Shown: one piece after another, positions 26,730 through 35,518 of the stretch | Layout: each line of letters opens with the position of its first letter | Numbering within the stretch: position 1 is the first letter of the stretch | Position numbers and translations under genes: made by a program | DNA from: Pseudomonadota bacterium | GTDB taxonomy: Bacteria > Pseudomonadota > Gammaproteobacteria > Steroidobacterales > Steroidobacteraceae | DNA: 64,000 bases | Assembly: GCA_023423935.1 (NCBI GenBank) | Contig: JAFAEQ010000015.1 | Span: 1-64,000, forward strand | Direction: 5' to 3' | Notes under the pieces: generated by a model | The model's database searches: none | What the model was told of the DNA's origin: nothing | What the model saw: the letters and a program-made list of their open reading frames with translations, nothing else

Positions 26730-27037
26730 AGGAGACTCCCGCGGTTGGTGAAGCGCCCGGCATCGGCGCCTTCGCAGGACTTACTCTAACAGCGCGAATG
26801 CCGTTCCCTTAACGCAGGAAATGTACGCGTCGCGAAGGTCATCGACGTCTCGTAAGCAATCGTTGCGACGCATACGGTCATCGCGCTGCATAGCAGCGAC
26901 TTCGGTAAGCGGGCGGAGCTTGTGAGACGCCTCACAGCTATGCGGTCGGGAGTTTCCACAGCGTGAAATCGTGAACGACTTCTCGGGAAAACGACGCCCA
27001 GGCGCGGCAACCTCGGCCCGACAAGGGGGAAATCATC

Positions 27038-27202
27038 ATGCCATTCAAAGAAAAGCAGGCTCGACGCAGAGCGGAGCTATGGCGGCGGGTGATGCGGGAG
27101 GGCCGGCCGCTCGATGAGGTCGCGCGTGAATTTGCGCTCGCGCCCAACCGGGTCGAACGGTTGCTCATCGCTCTGGGCCGGCGTCGTGCACGACTGATCT
27201 GA
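27038..27202 (+). CDS. 54-residue basic putative DNA-binding protein
   Basis: ATG seven bases after AGGGGGA, an excellent ribosome site. The product begins MPFKEKQARRRAELWRRVMR and continues with PLDEVAREFALAPNRVERLL, ending RRRARLI. The central part reads as a helix-turn-helix (EVAREFALAPNRVERLLIAL) with Arg-rich flanks. The gene lies in the 700 bp between the two histidine kinases, transcribed away from the first. The 308 bp before it show nothing else. Function inferred from composition. Confidence 0.6.
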   Translation: MPFKEKQARRRAELWRRVMREGRPLDEVAREFALAPNRVERLLIALGRRRARLI

Positions 27203-27424
27203 AGAGATCAATACGGGCGAGCCCCGTCCCCGTCCAGCGCTGCGATGGGCACCATTCGCTGCAGTCGCCTGAGGCAACTGCTCTCGTTGCCAATCGTCTC
27301 GGCCTCATGCGGAACGAAACTGCGCCCCCGTGTGTTATGGCGGCTAAAGACGAATCCTGGCGGGGGCTCAATCGTTTCTGGATTCGAAGCTCCCCATTCG
27401 AACATCACAGCACTGGGGTGACCC

Positions 27425-27631
27425 TTGAACCGCGCAGCTATTTCATCGACGACACCGAAAGCCTGGTGGAACGGACTGACGCCCAGTCAGCGTCGGGCAG
27501 CATTGAACAAAGCGGATCCAGAGGCTCTGGAGAGATTCAGTAGCGTCATCGCACAGAGTTGGGATGCGTTGCCGCTCGCGGCGATGCTGACGACCCAGGA
27601 ATGCTTCGAACGGCTCAGGAGATCGGCTTAG
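27425..27631 (+). CDS. Small hypothetical protein, 68 residues
   Basis: TTG start preceded by GGGGTGA. The product includes AWWNGLTPSQRRAALNKADP and ends ECFERLRRSA. It is amphipathic and helical, with no signal peptide. It is convergent with the GAF histidine kinase, 22 bp apart. The good ribosome site and protein-like composition favour a real gene; no family recognised. Confidence 0.45.
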   Translation: MNRAAISSTTPKAWWNGLTPSQRRAALNKADPEALERFSSVIAQSWDALPLAAMLTTQECFERLRRSA

Positions 27632-27653
27632 GCGCGAATCTCACGCTCGGGTC

Positions 27654-28898
27654 TTACTCGAGCGTAAAAGAGAACTCCGCTCCATTCGCGCCATCGCTGC
27701 GGGCCCAGATGCGTCCGCCATGGCGCTCGATGATCCGCTGTACGGTCGCAAGACCGATTCCCGTGCCCGAGAACTCGCTCGCGTCGTGTAGCCGTCCGAA
27801 CGGCTCGAACAGACGAGCCGCATACTTCGGATCGAACCCTGCGCCGTTGTCCCTCACCGTATAGACGGTATGGCCGTGCTCGTCAGACGACGAGACGAAC
27901 TCGATTTCGCTGACAGCGCGCTTGCTCGAATACTTCCACGCGTTCGATAACAGATTCTCGAGCACCACGGTCATCAGTCCTTCATCCGCCTGCGTCGGTT
28001 CGCAGGGCTGTACGAAGCATCTGACCGTGCGTGACGGGTCGTTCGTGCGCAATTGCTCCAGAATGCGAGTGGCGAGTGCAGCGAGATCGACCGAGCTGCG
28101 CTTGAGTTCTGCTCGCGTGAACTTAGAGAGTCGCAACAGATCTTCGATCAGATCCGACATGCGACTCACGCACTCCTGAACCTTAGTCACCGACGGTGCT
28201 GCGAGAGCGCCTGCGGCATCGGCCTTCAGCGCAACTTCTGCATTGATCGCGCGCAGCGGTGCGCGCAGATCGTGCGACACGGCGGCAGTGAAGGCTTCCA
28301 GCTCCTGATTCGCCATCTCCAGCTCGCGGGTGCGGCGGCGTACCTGTCGCTCGAGATCGGCATACATGTTCACATTCTCGAAGGCGACTGCAGTGCTGTT
28401 CGCGAGCGTCTCGAGCAGCATGAGCTCATCTGCGGTGCAGGTGTGTTCCTGTGCCCAGTAGTTGCCGATCGCACCGATGGGCGATGTCGCGCGGATCGGG
28501 ACCATCGCGAGGCTGCGTACGAAGGTCGGCCGATAGGCGGCATGCGGGATGCGAGGATCTAGATAGATGTCGGGAACGACCGTTGATCGTCCGTTCAGCA
28601 TCGCCCAACCGCTGATGCAGGTTTCCAGTGGAAAACGCTGGCCTTTCCACAGCGGCGAGATGGCGTCTTCGTCCACATAGAAGCAGAACGGTCCATCGCG
28701 GAGCACGAACGTCGCGCCGTCCGCGCCGGTGAGCTGACGTGCCGCATGACGTACGATCTCGACGATGCGATCGACGCCGCGCGCGAGTGACAGTTGCTGA
28801 ATGCTGTCGACCAGCAGACGGACTTTCGCGCTCGACAGCGGCTGTGAAAGCGTCTCGTCACGAACGCAGCGGGATATCACTTCTGGCGTTTCGAGCAT
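27654..28898 (-). CDS. Soluble GAF-domain sensor histidine kinase
   Basis: 414 residues from MLETPEVISR; the frame extends 48 codons further but that part is unlike the family. A GAF domain (about residues 30-180) contains GADGATFVLRDGPFCFYVDED and GAIGNYWAQEHTCT. HisKA carries SHDLRAPLRAI with the phospho-acceptor His. The ATPase domain shows ENLLSNAWKYSSK, DNGAGFD, LFEPFGRLH and GTGIGLA. No membrane helix, so it senses a cytosolic ligand or redox/light cue. It is divergent from the STAS-like gene; no adjacent receiver protein. Confidence 0.9.
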   Translation of the reverse strand: MLETPEVISRCVRDETLSQPLSSAKVRLLVDSIQQLSLARGVDRIVEIVRHAARQLTGADGATFVLRDGPFCFYVDEDAISPLWKGQRFPLETCISGWAMLNGRSTVVPDIYLDPRIPHAAYRPTFVRSLAMVPIRATSPIGAIGNYWAQEHTCTADELMLLETLANSTAVAFENVNMYADLERQVRRRTRELEMANQELEAFTAAVSHDLRAPLRAINAEVALKADAAGALAAPSVTKVQECVSRMSDLIEDLLRLSKFTRAELKRSSVDLAALATRILEQLRTNDPSRTVRCFVQPCEPTQADEGLMTVVLENLLSNAWKYSSKRAVSEIEFVSSSDEHGHTVYTVRDNGAGFDPKYAARLFEPFGRLHDASEFSGTGIGLATVQRIIERHGGRIWARSDGANGAEFSFTLE

Positions 28899-29098
28899 GT
28901 GCAACTTTCGTCGTATCGAACGGCCATCAGAAAGGGGTTCATATATTGAAATCGCCGGGGATTTCAGGCAATCGGTCACAGCCTGACCAGCAGGTTCGAT
29001 GAGTTCGCCCCTTCGATACGCCAGCTGCGGCCTGCATAACACTGCGCGAGAGTGATTCGCGATGGACGTGCCGGATCGGGTCGTGTAAACAAGCTCCG

Positions 29099-29587
29099 AT
29101 GAATGCGGACAGTTTCACATCACCCGAGATTCGCCAGCTGCGAAGCCGGCTCGAAGAGGAGGGCGGCTATGGGCATGCGTTATTGTCGAGTCTCGCCGCC
29201 AATCCTGTGTGCACCGTCCAGATCGAGGACACGATTCCGTGTCTGCGCGTGACCTGGAAGCGCTACGTGACGAGCGTGCAGCTTCGCTATGTGCACGAGT
29301 GTCTGCTGGAGCTGCTGGTGCGCCATGGGTGCGCGAAAATTCTCGGCGTCGATACCCTTCTGCCTTCGATCTCAGGTGACGATCAACGTTGGATCGCTGA
29401 GGACTGGTTGCCGCGTGCACGCGCAGCGGGTCTCAAGGTCGTGGCGAACAAGTCTTCCGATTCCTATTTCGCGCGCATTGCAGTCGATTCCGTCCTGAAG
29501 AGCTTTCGGCCTTTCGTGGATGTTCGCTCCTTTGATGATCTGGAACGCGCGCGCGAATGGCTGAAGACAGCGCAGATCGCATCGTGA
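29099..29587 (+). CDS. STAS/SpoIIAA-like hypothetical protein
   Basis: 162 residues, no signal peptide. The core (CLRVTWKRYVTSVQLRYVHE, then LGVDTLLPSISGDDQRWIAE, then GLKVVANKSSDSYFARI) has the beta-alpha order and length of the STAS-like fold proteins often linked to sensory kinases. It is divergent from the GAF histidine kinase, sharing a short promoter gap, so a role in the same signalling path is reasonable but unproven. No conserved Ser for anti-sigma phosphorylation is obvious. Confidence 0.6.
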   Translation: MNADSFTSPEIRQLRSRLEEEGGYGHALLSSLAANPVCTVQIEDTIPCLRVTWKRYVTSVQLRYVHECLLELLVRHGCAKILGVDTLLPSISGDDQRWIAEDWLPRARAAGLKVVANKSSDSYFARIAVDSVLKSFRPFVDVRSFDDLERAREWLKTAQIAS

Positions 29588-29809
29588 GTATTCACGCCGA
29601 TCGACGCGCGAAGCGCTGAGACGCTCATGCGCCGCTTCGGCGCTGAGCTCCATCCGGACGGATCGCCCGACGAATGTCTGTTGAACACTGACGTCGCGGC
29701 CGATGGCGGCATGCTGGATTGTTGCGTCCCGGTACCGCGGTGAACCGCCCAGAACGGCGCGCCCGTCGCGGTTGGCGTTCCAGGGTCTGCTGCCCTACGA
29801 TCCGCGCCC

Positions 29810-32350
29810 ATGAGCCTTCGATTCCCGCGGTTTCTATTGATCCTCGCCGTTTTTTCAGCCGTCTGTGCCCAGGCGGCCACTCAGGCTCCCTTCGATCTCA
29901 CCGGGCCCACGCTCGAGGTGAGTGTGTCGCGCGGCGATATCACGTTGCCTATCGCGCAGGCTCCGCACCTGGCAGCCGGCGACAAGCTCAGGATCAAGGC
30001 AAATTTCCCGGATAACCAGGCCGAGCACTATCTCTTGATCGTGGGCTTTCTGCGCGGCCCGACCAATCCGCCGCCGAAGGATTGGTTCTCGAGCTGTGCC
30101 ACCTGGAAGCGTTCGTGTGCGGACAAGACATTGAAGGTCGCGGTCCCCGCTGGTGCGCAGCAGGCACTGATTTTCCTCGCGCCGGAGACAGGCGGTGATT
30201 TCAAGACGCTGGTGAATGCGGTGCGCGGTCGCCCCGGTGCATTCGTACGCGCCTCACAGGATCTCAATCAGGCAACGCTCGATCGCTCGCGACTGGAGCG
30301 CTATCTCCACGCGATCCGCCGCTACAACGTCGTGAATCCCGCAGTCCTGAAAGACACCACGCCTCTGCTCGCGCGCAGTCTGGGAATTCGCGTCGATGAG
30401 AAGTGTCTCGATCGACTGCCGCAATTGCAGGCGCCGTGTCTCATGCAGGGTCAGGACACGTTGATTCTCAATGACGGGCACAGCGTCTCGATCGTCGAAG
30501 CGCTCACGAGCGGTCCCGCCAGCGATCTTGCGATGGCCGCCAGTGCGACACCGCAGGCGAAGTACGGCTACTACAGTCCGTATCTCGCCTCGCTCTTCGA
30601 CCTGGGCCGGCTGTTCGACTCATTCGGCGTCGCGAACTATCAGTACATCCCCGCGCTGGCCACTGCGGTGGGCAATCAGTTGACGCTTACGCTCAATACG
30701 CCGCCATCGTTTCACGATCCGAAATCGGTGCTGGTTGCGGCGTTGCCCGCAGTCGAGAAAGCGATGCCGCCGCCGCTCCATGCCGTGAGCCCGAAGGACA
30801 TCTATTGCGCACGTCGCAACTCGCTCGTGCTGCCCGTCGAAGGTGCGCCGCTCGTGTTCTCGACCGAGTACGCACACAACACGTTTCTGCGCGTGACCGG
30901 CAAGAGCGGGGAGGTGATCGATCTTCCTGCATCGGCCGATGCGACGCAGGGCGGTTTCGTGATCGATACCTCGCCGCTTGCGAACGCCAGTCTCGAGGAT
31001 CGATTCCAGGGCTCGCTGCATGGCTACTGGGGGTTCGAAAAGTTCGACGGCCCCGGTTTTCAACTCGTCAATACCAACGCGCAGTCCTGGTCGCCGCTGT
31101 CGCTCGACGATGGTTCGCTCATCGTGGGACGCGATAACACCATTCACTTGCAGGCCGGCAGCGTTGCGTGCGTCGATCGCATCATGGCGAAGGATCCGAG
31201 CGGCAAGGAACTGCGCGTGCAATGGACGCCGGTGAAATCGAACGAAGTGGAAATCAAGCTGCCGCTGCAGCAAGCGGAGCCTGGCGCGCTGACACTGCTC
31301 GTCTCGCAGTACGGCGTGTCTGAGCCGCACGCTCTGCAGCTCCGTGCGTATCCGGAAGCCGGCCGTTTCGAGAGCTTCTCGATCCATGCCGGCGAGTCTT
31401 ACGGATTTCTGAAAGGCAGCCGCCTCAACGATGTGGTGAAACTCTCGCTGAAGGGGATCGAGTTCGTGCCGTCGCCGTCGGGCTCGGGTTCCGAGACCGA
31501 TGCGCTGCGTATGGAGCTGAAACAAGCGGACGTCGAAGGCGCAGATCAGCAAGCCGCGAGCGACGTCGCAGTCGATCTGCAGCAGGGCGAGTCCGTGAAA
31601 GGCACCGTCACTTTGCGCGACGGTCGGGTATCGGCGGTGAACGTACTCGTGGCAGCACCGCGACCGCGTGTCGAATTGGTCGCGAAGAGCGTGCAGCTGT
31701 CCGCACAAGGTCGCGCCACGAACATTCAACTGGCCAGCGAAGAGCAGCTGCCGCAGGACGCACAACTCGTGTTCTCGATGCGAACGAAATTTCCGGCCGC
31801 GTTCAGTCGCGATGTCGCGGTCGAAGTCGCAAGCACCGACGAAGCATTCACTACAACTCTTAACCTTGCGAATCGCGGCCTGACACTCGCCGACGCGCGC
31901 GTCGCGGTCGTCACCTTCGATCCAGCCAAGACCTTCGGCTTCTCAGCGTTCGGTCCTCTGAAATTTCGCGTGATCAGCAAGGGCGTGCCGGGCGACTGGC
32001 AGCCGCTCGTGAAGCTCGTACGACTGCCTGTGCTGCAAGCGCTGCAGTGTCCGGCCGCCGCGGAAGATGCCTGCAAACTCACCGGATCGAATCTGTTCCT
32101 CGTCGACTCGCTGTCGGCGGATCCGGAGTTCAAGGTTGCGGTCGATGTGCCCGACGGATTTCCCGGTCGCTCGCTGCCGGTACCGAGGCCGGGTAGTCAA
32201 GGTCTCTATATCAAGCTGCGCGACGACCCGGATGTCGTGAATCTTGCGGTGCTCGCGGCAGAAGAGCTGCCCGCGCCGCGATCCGAAACGCCGGTCGAAT
32301 CTCAGGCCGCTTCATCGCAGGCGGCCGCGCCGAAATCGTCAGCGCAGTAG
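29810..32350 (+). CDS. Large exported protein of unknown function
   Basis: 846 residues with a signal peptide (to about residue 23, ending AQAAT). Residues 35-140 read like a beta-sandwich (LEVSVSRGDITLPIAQAP) including CATWKRSCADK with a likely disulfide. The remainder alternates beta-rich segments. A low-complexity tail of Ala, Ser, Gln and Pro closes the chain. No catalytic motif, TPR or barrel end was recognised. Probably periplasmic or on the cell surface. The last 12 bp overlap the end of the convergent DUF5658-like gene. The 222 bp before it contain no gene. Confidence 0.8.
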   Translation: MSLRFPRFLLILAVFSAVCAQAATQAPFDLTGPTLEVSVSRGDITLPIAQAPHLAAGDKLRIKANFPDNQAEHYLLIVGFLRGPTNPPPKDWFSSCATWKRSCADKTLKVAVPAGAQQALIFLAPETGGDFKTLVNAVRGRPGAFVRASQDLNQATLDRSRLERYLHAIRRYNVVNPAVLKDTTPLLARSLGIRVDEKCLDRLPQLQAPCLMQGQDTLILNDGHSVSIVEALTSGPASDLAMAASATPQAKYGYYSPYLASLFDLGRLFDSFGVANYQYIPALATAVGNQLTLTLNTPPSFHDPKSVLVAALPAVEKAMPPPLHAVSPKDIYCARRNSLVLPVEGAPLVFSTEYAHNTFLRVTGKSGEVIDLPASADATQGGFVIDTSPLANASLEDRFQGSLHGYWGFEKFDGPGFQLVNTNAQSWSPLSLDDGSLIVGRDNTIHLQAGSVACVDRIMAKDPSGKELRVQWTPVKSNEVEIKLPLQQAEPGALTLLVSQYGVSEPHALQLRAYPEAGRFESFSIHAGESYGFLKGSRLNDVVKLSLKGIEFVPSPSGSGSETDALRMELKQADVEGADQQAASDVAVDLQQGESVKGTVTLRDGRVSAVNVLVAAPRPRVELVAKSVQLSAQGRATNIQLASEEQLPQDAQLVFSMRTKFPAAFSRDVAVEVASTDEAFTTTLNLANRGLTLADARVAVVTFDPAKTFGFSAFGPLKFRVISKGVPGDWQPLVKLVRLPVLQALQCPAAAEDACKLTGSNLFLVDSLSADPEFKVAVDVPDGFPGRSLPVPRPGSQGLYIKLRDDPDVVNLAVLAAEELPAPRSETPVESQAASSQAAAPKSSAQ

Positions 32351-32809
32351 ATCCTCACTGATGCGCTCGAGAAGCGTCAGCTCATAGCTCACGAGCACCA
32401 TGTACGCGGCACACACGAGCGCGAGCAGCGCCTCGACGGGAATCGTGCGGAATATTCGCATCCGACTGCACGCAACGAGCACGAGCGTTCCTACGCTCGT
32501 CAACGTGAGCTTCACCGCCGCAAACCAGCCCAGCGAATGCGGCACGAACAGCGCCATGATCGGGTTCACCTCCACCGCGCCATTACCGATCAACATCACC
32601 GTCAGCACGCCGTCGGCCACGCACAGCAGCAGCGTCGTGAACACGAGCGCAAAGACGCGCGGCGAATGCCAGTCGATGATCGGATAGAACACATCGCTCG
32701 CGCGCCGACCCGCGCGACGACGCGGATGCTGAGCGCCATGCCAATACGCACGCAGCGATCGATGCCTGCGTTCCTCTCCCGAACGTCTTTCTGCGTAACT
32801 GGTCTGCAT
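32339..32809 (-). CDS. DUF5658-like small membrane protein
   Basis: 156 residues. A basic N-terminal region (RRSGEERRHRSLRAYW, RRRAGRRASD) precedes three or four helices. The core has VADGVLTVMLIGNGAVEVNP then FAAVKLTLTSVGTLVLVACS, the pattern of DUF5658 proteins (DxxLT...NP and a later Lys in a helix). The inner-membrane role is unknown. It overlaps the convergent exported-protein gene by 12 bp, so both stops lie inside each other's coding sequence. Confidence 0.75.
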   Translation of the reverse strand: MQTSYAERRSGEERRHRSLRAYWHGAQHPRRRAGRRASDVFYPIIDWHSPRVFALVFTTLLLCVADGVLTVMLIGNGAVEVNPIMALFVPHSLGWFAAVKLTLTSVGTLVLVACSRMRIFRTIPVEALLALVCAAYMVLVSYELTLLERISEDLLR

Positions 32810-33522
32810 GAGCTGAACTATGCGTGCTCGGTGAAACGAACTGCGCGCGACTTAACGAAACTCACATGACAATCTTTTTCGCTACAGCGGGAACAAAGAT
32901 CGGAATGCTTGCGGCAGGTGGCGCGCCCCGAGGGAAAACCCTGATGAGAGTGCTGTGCGTGAAAGAGCGACTCATCTCGATTCCTCTTGATCGAAGAGCG
33001 AGTCGATGCGATCGGTCGCATCACTCAATGCAACTGGTGTCATCGCATGCGTGCGACTTACGGATCAGCCGTCGCAGCTCGATGTCATCGCGATGCCAAC
33101 TCATCGGCAAGATCTCAGCAGCGTTCGTCGAGGTCGAAAGACCGCCGACCACTTCACCTGCCGCTCGCCCGATTGTGCACGCTCAACCTCGGCGTTGAGT
33201 GCTCAGGTTTCAAACGAAGTTCAGAGTGCTCAGTCTGAGCGTGCAGCGCCTCAGAGAGGCCGGCCTTCACGAGAATCGACCCGGCACTCGTGACCTGGGA
33301 ATGAATTCTCGGCGGCTCGCGCAATTCGTGGACGGGATAGACCGACGTGCTTACGAGATGAGATGCCTCGCTAGGCCTGCGGCCACACCTGCCGCAGGTT
33401 TCGCGACTTCCCTGACGACATAGGAGGCGGTGGTCGAATGCAAGCGCTCTACGAAGAGCCAATGCCGAACTCCAACGTTGGCGGAGACACCTCGAGGCGA
33501 ATGAATTAGTTGCACGTGCTTC

Positions 33523-33590
33523 GAGCGGTGGGGTAGGTCAGTTGGATACAGCGTCTGGCTTCGAACCTGGGACGACAAACCCGCCGCAGT
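33523..33590 (+). pseudogene. tRNA-Arg remnant 1
   Basis: GTAGGTCAGTTGGATACAGC then CTGGCTTCGAACCTGGG aligns to the D arm and anticodon arm of the intact tRNA at 33912. The acceptor and T arms are lost, so it cannot fold as a tRNA. Confidence 0.65.
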
Positions 33591-33715
33591 TTCCACGACT
33601 TCCCTGACGACGAACGACCCGTTGATCGCAATGCAAGCGTTCTACGAAGAGCGAATGCCAAGCCCGAACGTCAGCGAAGACACCTCGACGCGAATGAATT
33701 GGTTGCGCCTGCTCC

Positions 33716-33781
33716 GAGCGGTGGTAGGTCAGTTGGATACAGCGCTTGGCTTCGAACCTAGGACGACGAACTCGCCGCAGT
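33716..33781 (+). pseudogene. tRNA-Arg remnant 2
   Basis: GGTAGGTCAGTTGGATACAG then TTGGCTTCGAACCTAGG matches the D and anticodon arms of the intact gene 191-194 bp downstream. The 3' half has no T arm or acceptor complement. Confidence 0.65.
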
Positions 33782-33911
33782 TTCCACGACTTTCCCTGAC
33801 GACAAACGACCCGTTGGTCGCAATGCCAGCGTTCTACGAAGAGCGAATGCCGAGTTTCGAACGTCGGCGGAGACACCTCGACGCGAATGAATTAGACTGC
33901 GCCTCCTCCGC

Positions 33912-33988
33912 GCGGCCGTAGCTCAGTTGGATAGAGCACCTGGCTTCGAACCAGGTGGTCGGGGGTTCGAATCCCTCCGGCCGCGCCA
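33912..33988 (+). tRNA. tRNA-Arg (anticodon TCG)
   Basis: 77 bases fold as a full cloverleaf. Acceptor GCGGCCG pairs with CGGCCGC. The D arm is GCTC/GAGC. The anticodon stem CCTGG/CCAGG holds loop CTTCGAA (anticodon TCG at 33946-33948). The T arm is GGGGG/CCCTC around TTCGAAT. The discriminator is G and CCA is encoded. It is followed by a strong intrinsic terminator and then by the accessory island, so it is the probable integration site. Confidence 0.97.
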
Positions 33989-33989
33989 G

Positions 33990-34030
33990 CAAACAAAAGA
34001 GCCACCCGACTTGGGTGGCTTTTTTGTTTG
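33990..34030. terminator. Intrinsic terminator after tRNA-Arg
   Basis: GCCACCC, GACTT, GGGTGGC followed by TTTTTT on the + strand, with a matching A-rich left arm, so it can act in both directions. Part of it is duplicated at 34285. Confidence 0.9.
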
Positions 34031-34374
34031 CCGACCGCGACCGTTGGGATTGAGAACGCCCGAACCGTCGTGCGCGACGGTCGGGGGTTCGACGACGAAA
34101 TTGCCGGGAGCAATTTCGAACATTCGAACATCGCGACGATGTTCGAATGGCCCCATTGGGGTGGAGGCCATGGATGGCCGGAATACAATTGTCGGGAACA
34201 ATTTTCGGACGTTCGTGCAGCGTGCTGCTCGAACGGCGCAGTGCGTCGCGGCCATGGATGGCAAAGCGACATATCCCTCCGGCCCCCGACTTGGGTGGCT
34301 TTTTTGTTTGCCGACCCGCGACCGTTGGGATTGAGAACGCCCGAACCGTCGTGCGCGACGGTCGGGGGTTCGAC
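34005..34374. repeat. Direct repeat of about 90 bp at 34005-34093 and 34285-34374
   Basis: Both copies run from CCCGACTTGGGTGGC through the T-run and the hairpin ACCGTCGTGCGCGACGGT to GGTCGGGGGTTCGAC, with one base difference in length and near identity. The end of each copy has 14 bases (GGTCGGGGGTTCGA) identical to the T-arm of the tRNA-Arg. This layout suggests duplicated attachment sequence or repeated integration at the tRNA. Confidence 0.75.
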
Positions 34375-34430
34375 ACGAGAAATCAAACAGCAAACTGCAT
34401 GTCAGTCGTCGACCGGGGACCGACAGATGT

Positions 34431-34461
34431 TCCTGATGTCACATATATTGGACATTCAGGA
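34431..34461. promoter_or_regulatory. Near-palindromic operator before the XRE gene
   Basis: TCCTGATGTC and GGACATTCAGGA face each other around an ATATAT centre that could hold the -10 element. It ends 21 bp before the XRE start and is a likely autoregulatory site. AGGAGGG at 34458-34464 lies further than usual from the start codon. Confidence 0.5.
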
Positions 34462-34482
34462 GGGCAGGGTTAATCTAGGCGC

Positions 34483-34986
34483 ATGAGTACCATCCACGAG
34501 CTCGGGAATGCCCTGCGTGCGCGGCGCACCGAGATGGGATTGAGCCAGGCGCGGGTTGCGGCTCTCAGCGGTCTGTCCAGACAAACCGTGAACCAGATCG
34601 AGACGGGCTCCGTTCCAGATCTGGGCCTCAACAAGGCCGAGCGGCTCGCTTCAGTGCTAGGGCTGATGCTGCGCGTTGATGCAGGCTGCCCGAGGCGCGA
34701 AACGCGCGCGCGGATGGCTCCGCTGGTACGTGCCGCTGCTACCGCAAGCGTGAGCTACAAGCATCGTATTGCTCCAACCACCTTGAAGCGCATTTTGGTG
34801 AAAGGCGAGACGTCGGAGAAATACATTCCGCATGTCTCTTCCTTGCTGGACGATGCACCGGTCTCGCTGCTGAGTGCGGTCGCTGAGCAAATTCACGAAG
34901 AGGCAAGCCTCAGTCGTGAAACCGTTTGGAAGAACTACCGCAGTCTCGCGCGCCAGGTGAGGAGCCGGCGTCCGATCTGGGAATGA
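34483..34986 (+). CDS. XRE-family regulator, antitoxin-like
   Basis: 167 residues. The N-terminal 65 form an XRE/Cro helix-turn-helix (LGNALRARRTEMGLSQARVA, then SGLSRQTVNQIE). The C-terminal 90 residues are helical and Arg-rich, resembling antitoxins paired with AbiEii/AbiGii nucleotidyltransferase toxins. A broken toxin of that type follows immediately. The antitoxin therefore seems to have outlived its toxin. It is the first gene of the island after tRNA-Arg. Confidence 0.8.
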   Translation: MSTIHELGNALRARRTEMGLSQARVAALSGLSRQTVNQIETGSVPDLGLNKAERLASVLGLMLRVDAGCPRRETRARMAPLVRAAATASVSYKHRIAPTTLKRILVKGETSEKYIPHVSSLLDDAPVSLLSAVAEQIHEEASLSRETVWKNYRSLARQVRSRRPIWE

Positions 34987-35323
34987 GCAGACCGGTCTCG
35001 AACAACCTTCTGATGACCGCGTGGAGACGTCCGCGGAGATCATCGCCAAGAAGGTGTGGCATCGTAGGGGCCGCGCTAAGGCTCGAGATCTTTTCGATCT
35101 GTGCGCAGTCGCAATGGAGAGCCGGAGCAGTTGCGTGCGGCACGGCCCTCCTTGGCGCGGCATGGTGCGGCGTCTTGCGAGCACTTACGGAGCGCAAGGA
35201 CGTGCTCAGGCGGGAGTTCGCGCAAATCGATGTCATCGGCGAGGCGATGCATTTCGATGAATGCTTGCAGCTCGCGGAATCGATCATCAAGCCGATACTG
35301 CGCAGGGGCAGACGCCGAAAGTA
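34985..35323 (+). pseudogene. Remnant of an AbiEii-type nucleotidyltransferase toxin
   Basis: Three reading frames each carry part of the family C-terminus: SAEIIAKKVWHRRGRAKARD then LFDL in one, EPEQLRAARPSLARHGA in a second, and VLRALTERKDVLRREFAQID then ECLQLAESII in the third. The N-terminal nucleotidyltransferase domain with its GGT and DxD motifs is missing. At least two frameshifts and a large deletion mean it cannot make an active toxin. Confidence 0.8.
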
Positions 35324-35518
35324 AGCGAGTCGAAGCCACGTTAGGCAGCGGTACTGGTTAGACAGGCCCGCACGATCACTCGTGTGCTTCGCGCGCACAG
35401 CGTGCTGCCAGTAATCGGGTTGCACCTGGCGTTTCGCAGATGTACACGAGAGCAGGTGTCGACTCAAAGCGGACATCTGCCCTCAGGGGCCCTAGAGTCC
35501 GCGCTACGCACCTGACAC

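Larger units (their letters stand above)
33343..33911 (+). repeat. Decayed tandem array of a 190-194 bp tRNA-Arg unit
   Basis: Shared landmarks recur at about 190 bp: GACTTCCCTGACGAC at about 33409 and 33599 (and a close copy near 33789), TCTACGAAGAGC about 33452, 33643 and 33834, and AGTTGGATA about 33540, 33731 and 33925. Each unit carries a leader and a degenerate tRNA-Arg; the last ends in the intact tRNA. The wider 32810-33911 stretch holds no convincing protein gene, and the many short frames there are by-products of the repeat. Confidence 0.75.

Noticed and set aside
33888..34393. Overlapping frames of 130-180 codons on both strands around the tRNA
   Set aside because: They repeat because the underlying DNA is duplicated (LGWLFCLPT-like translations of the terminator); none has a protein-like pattern.
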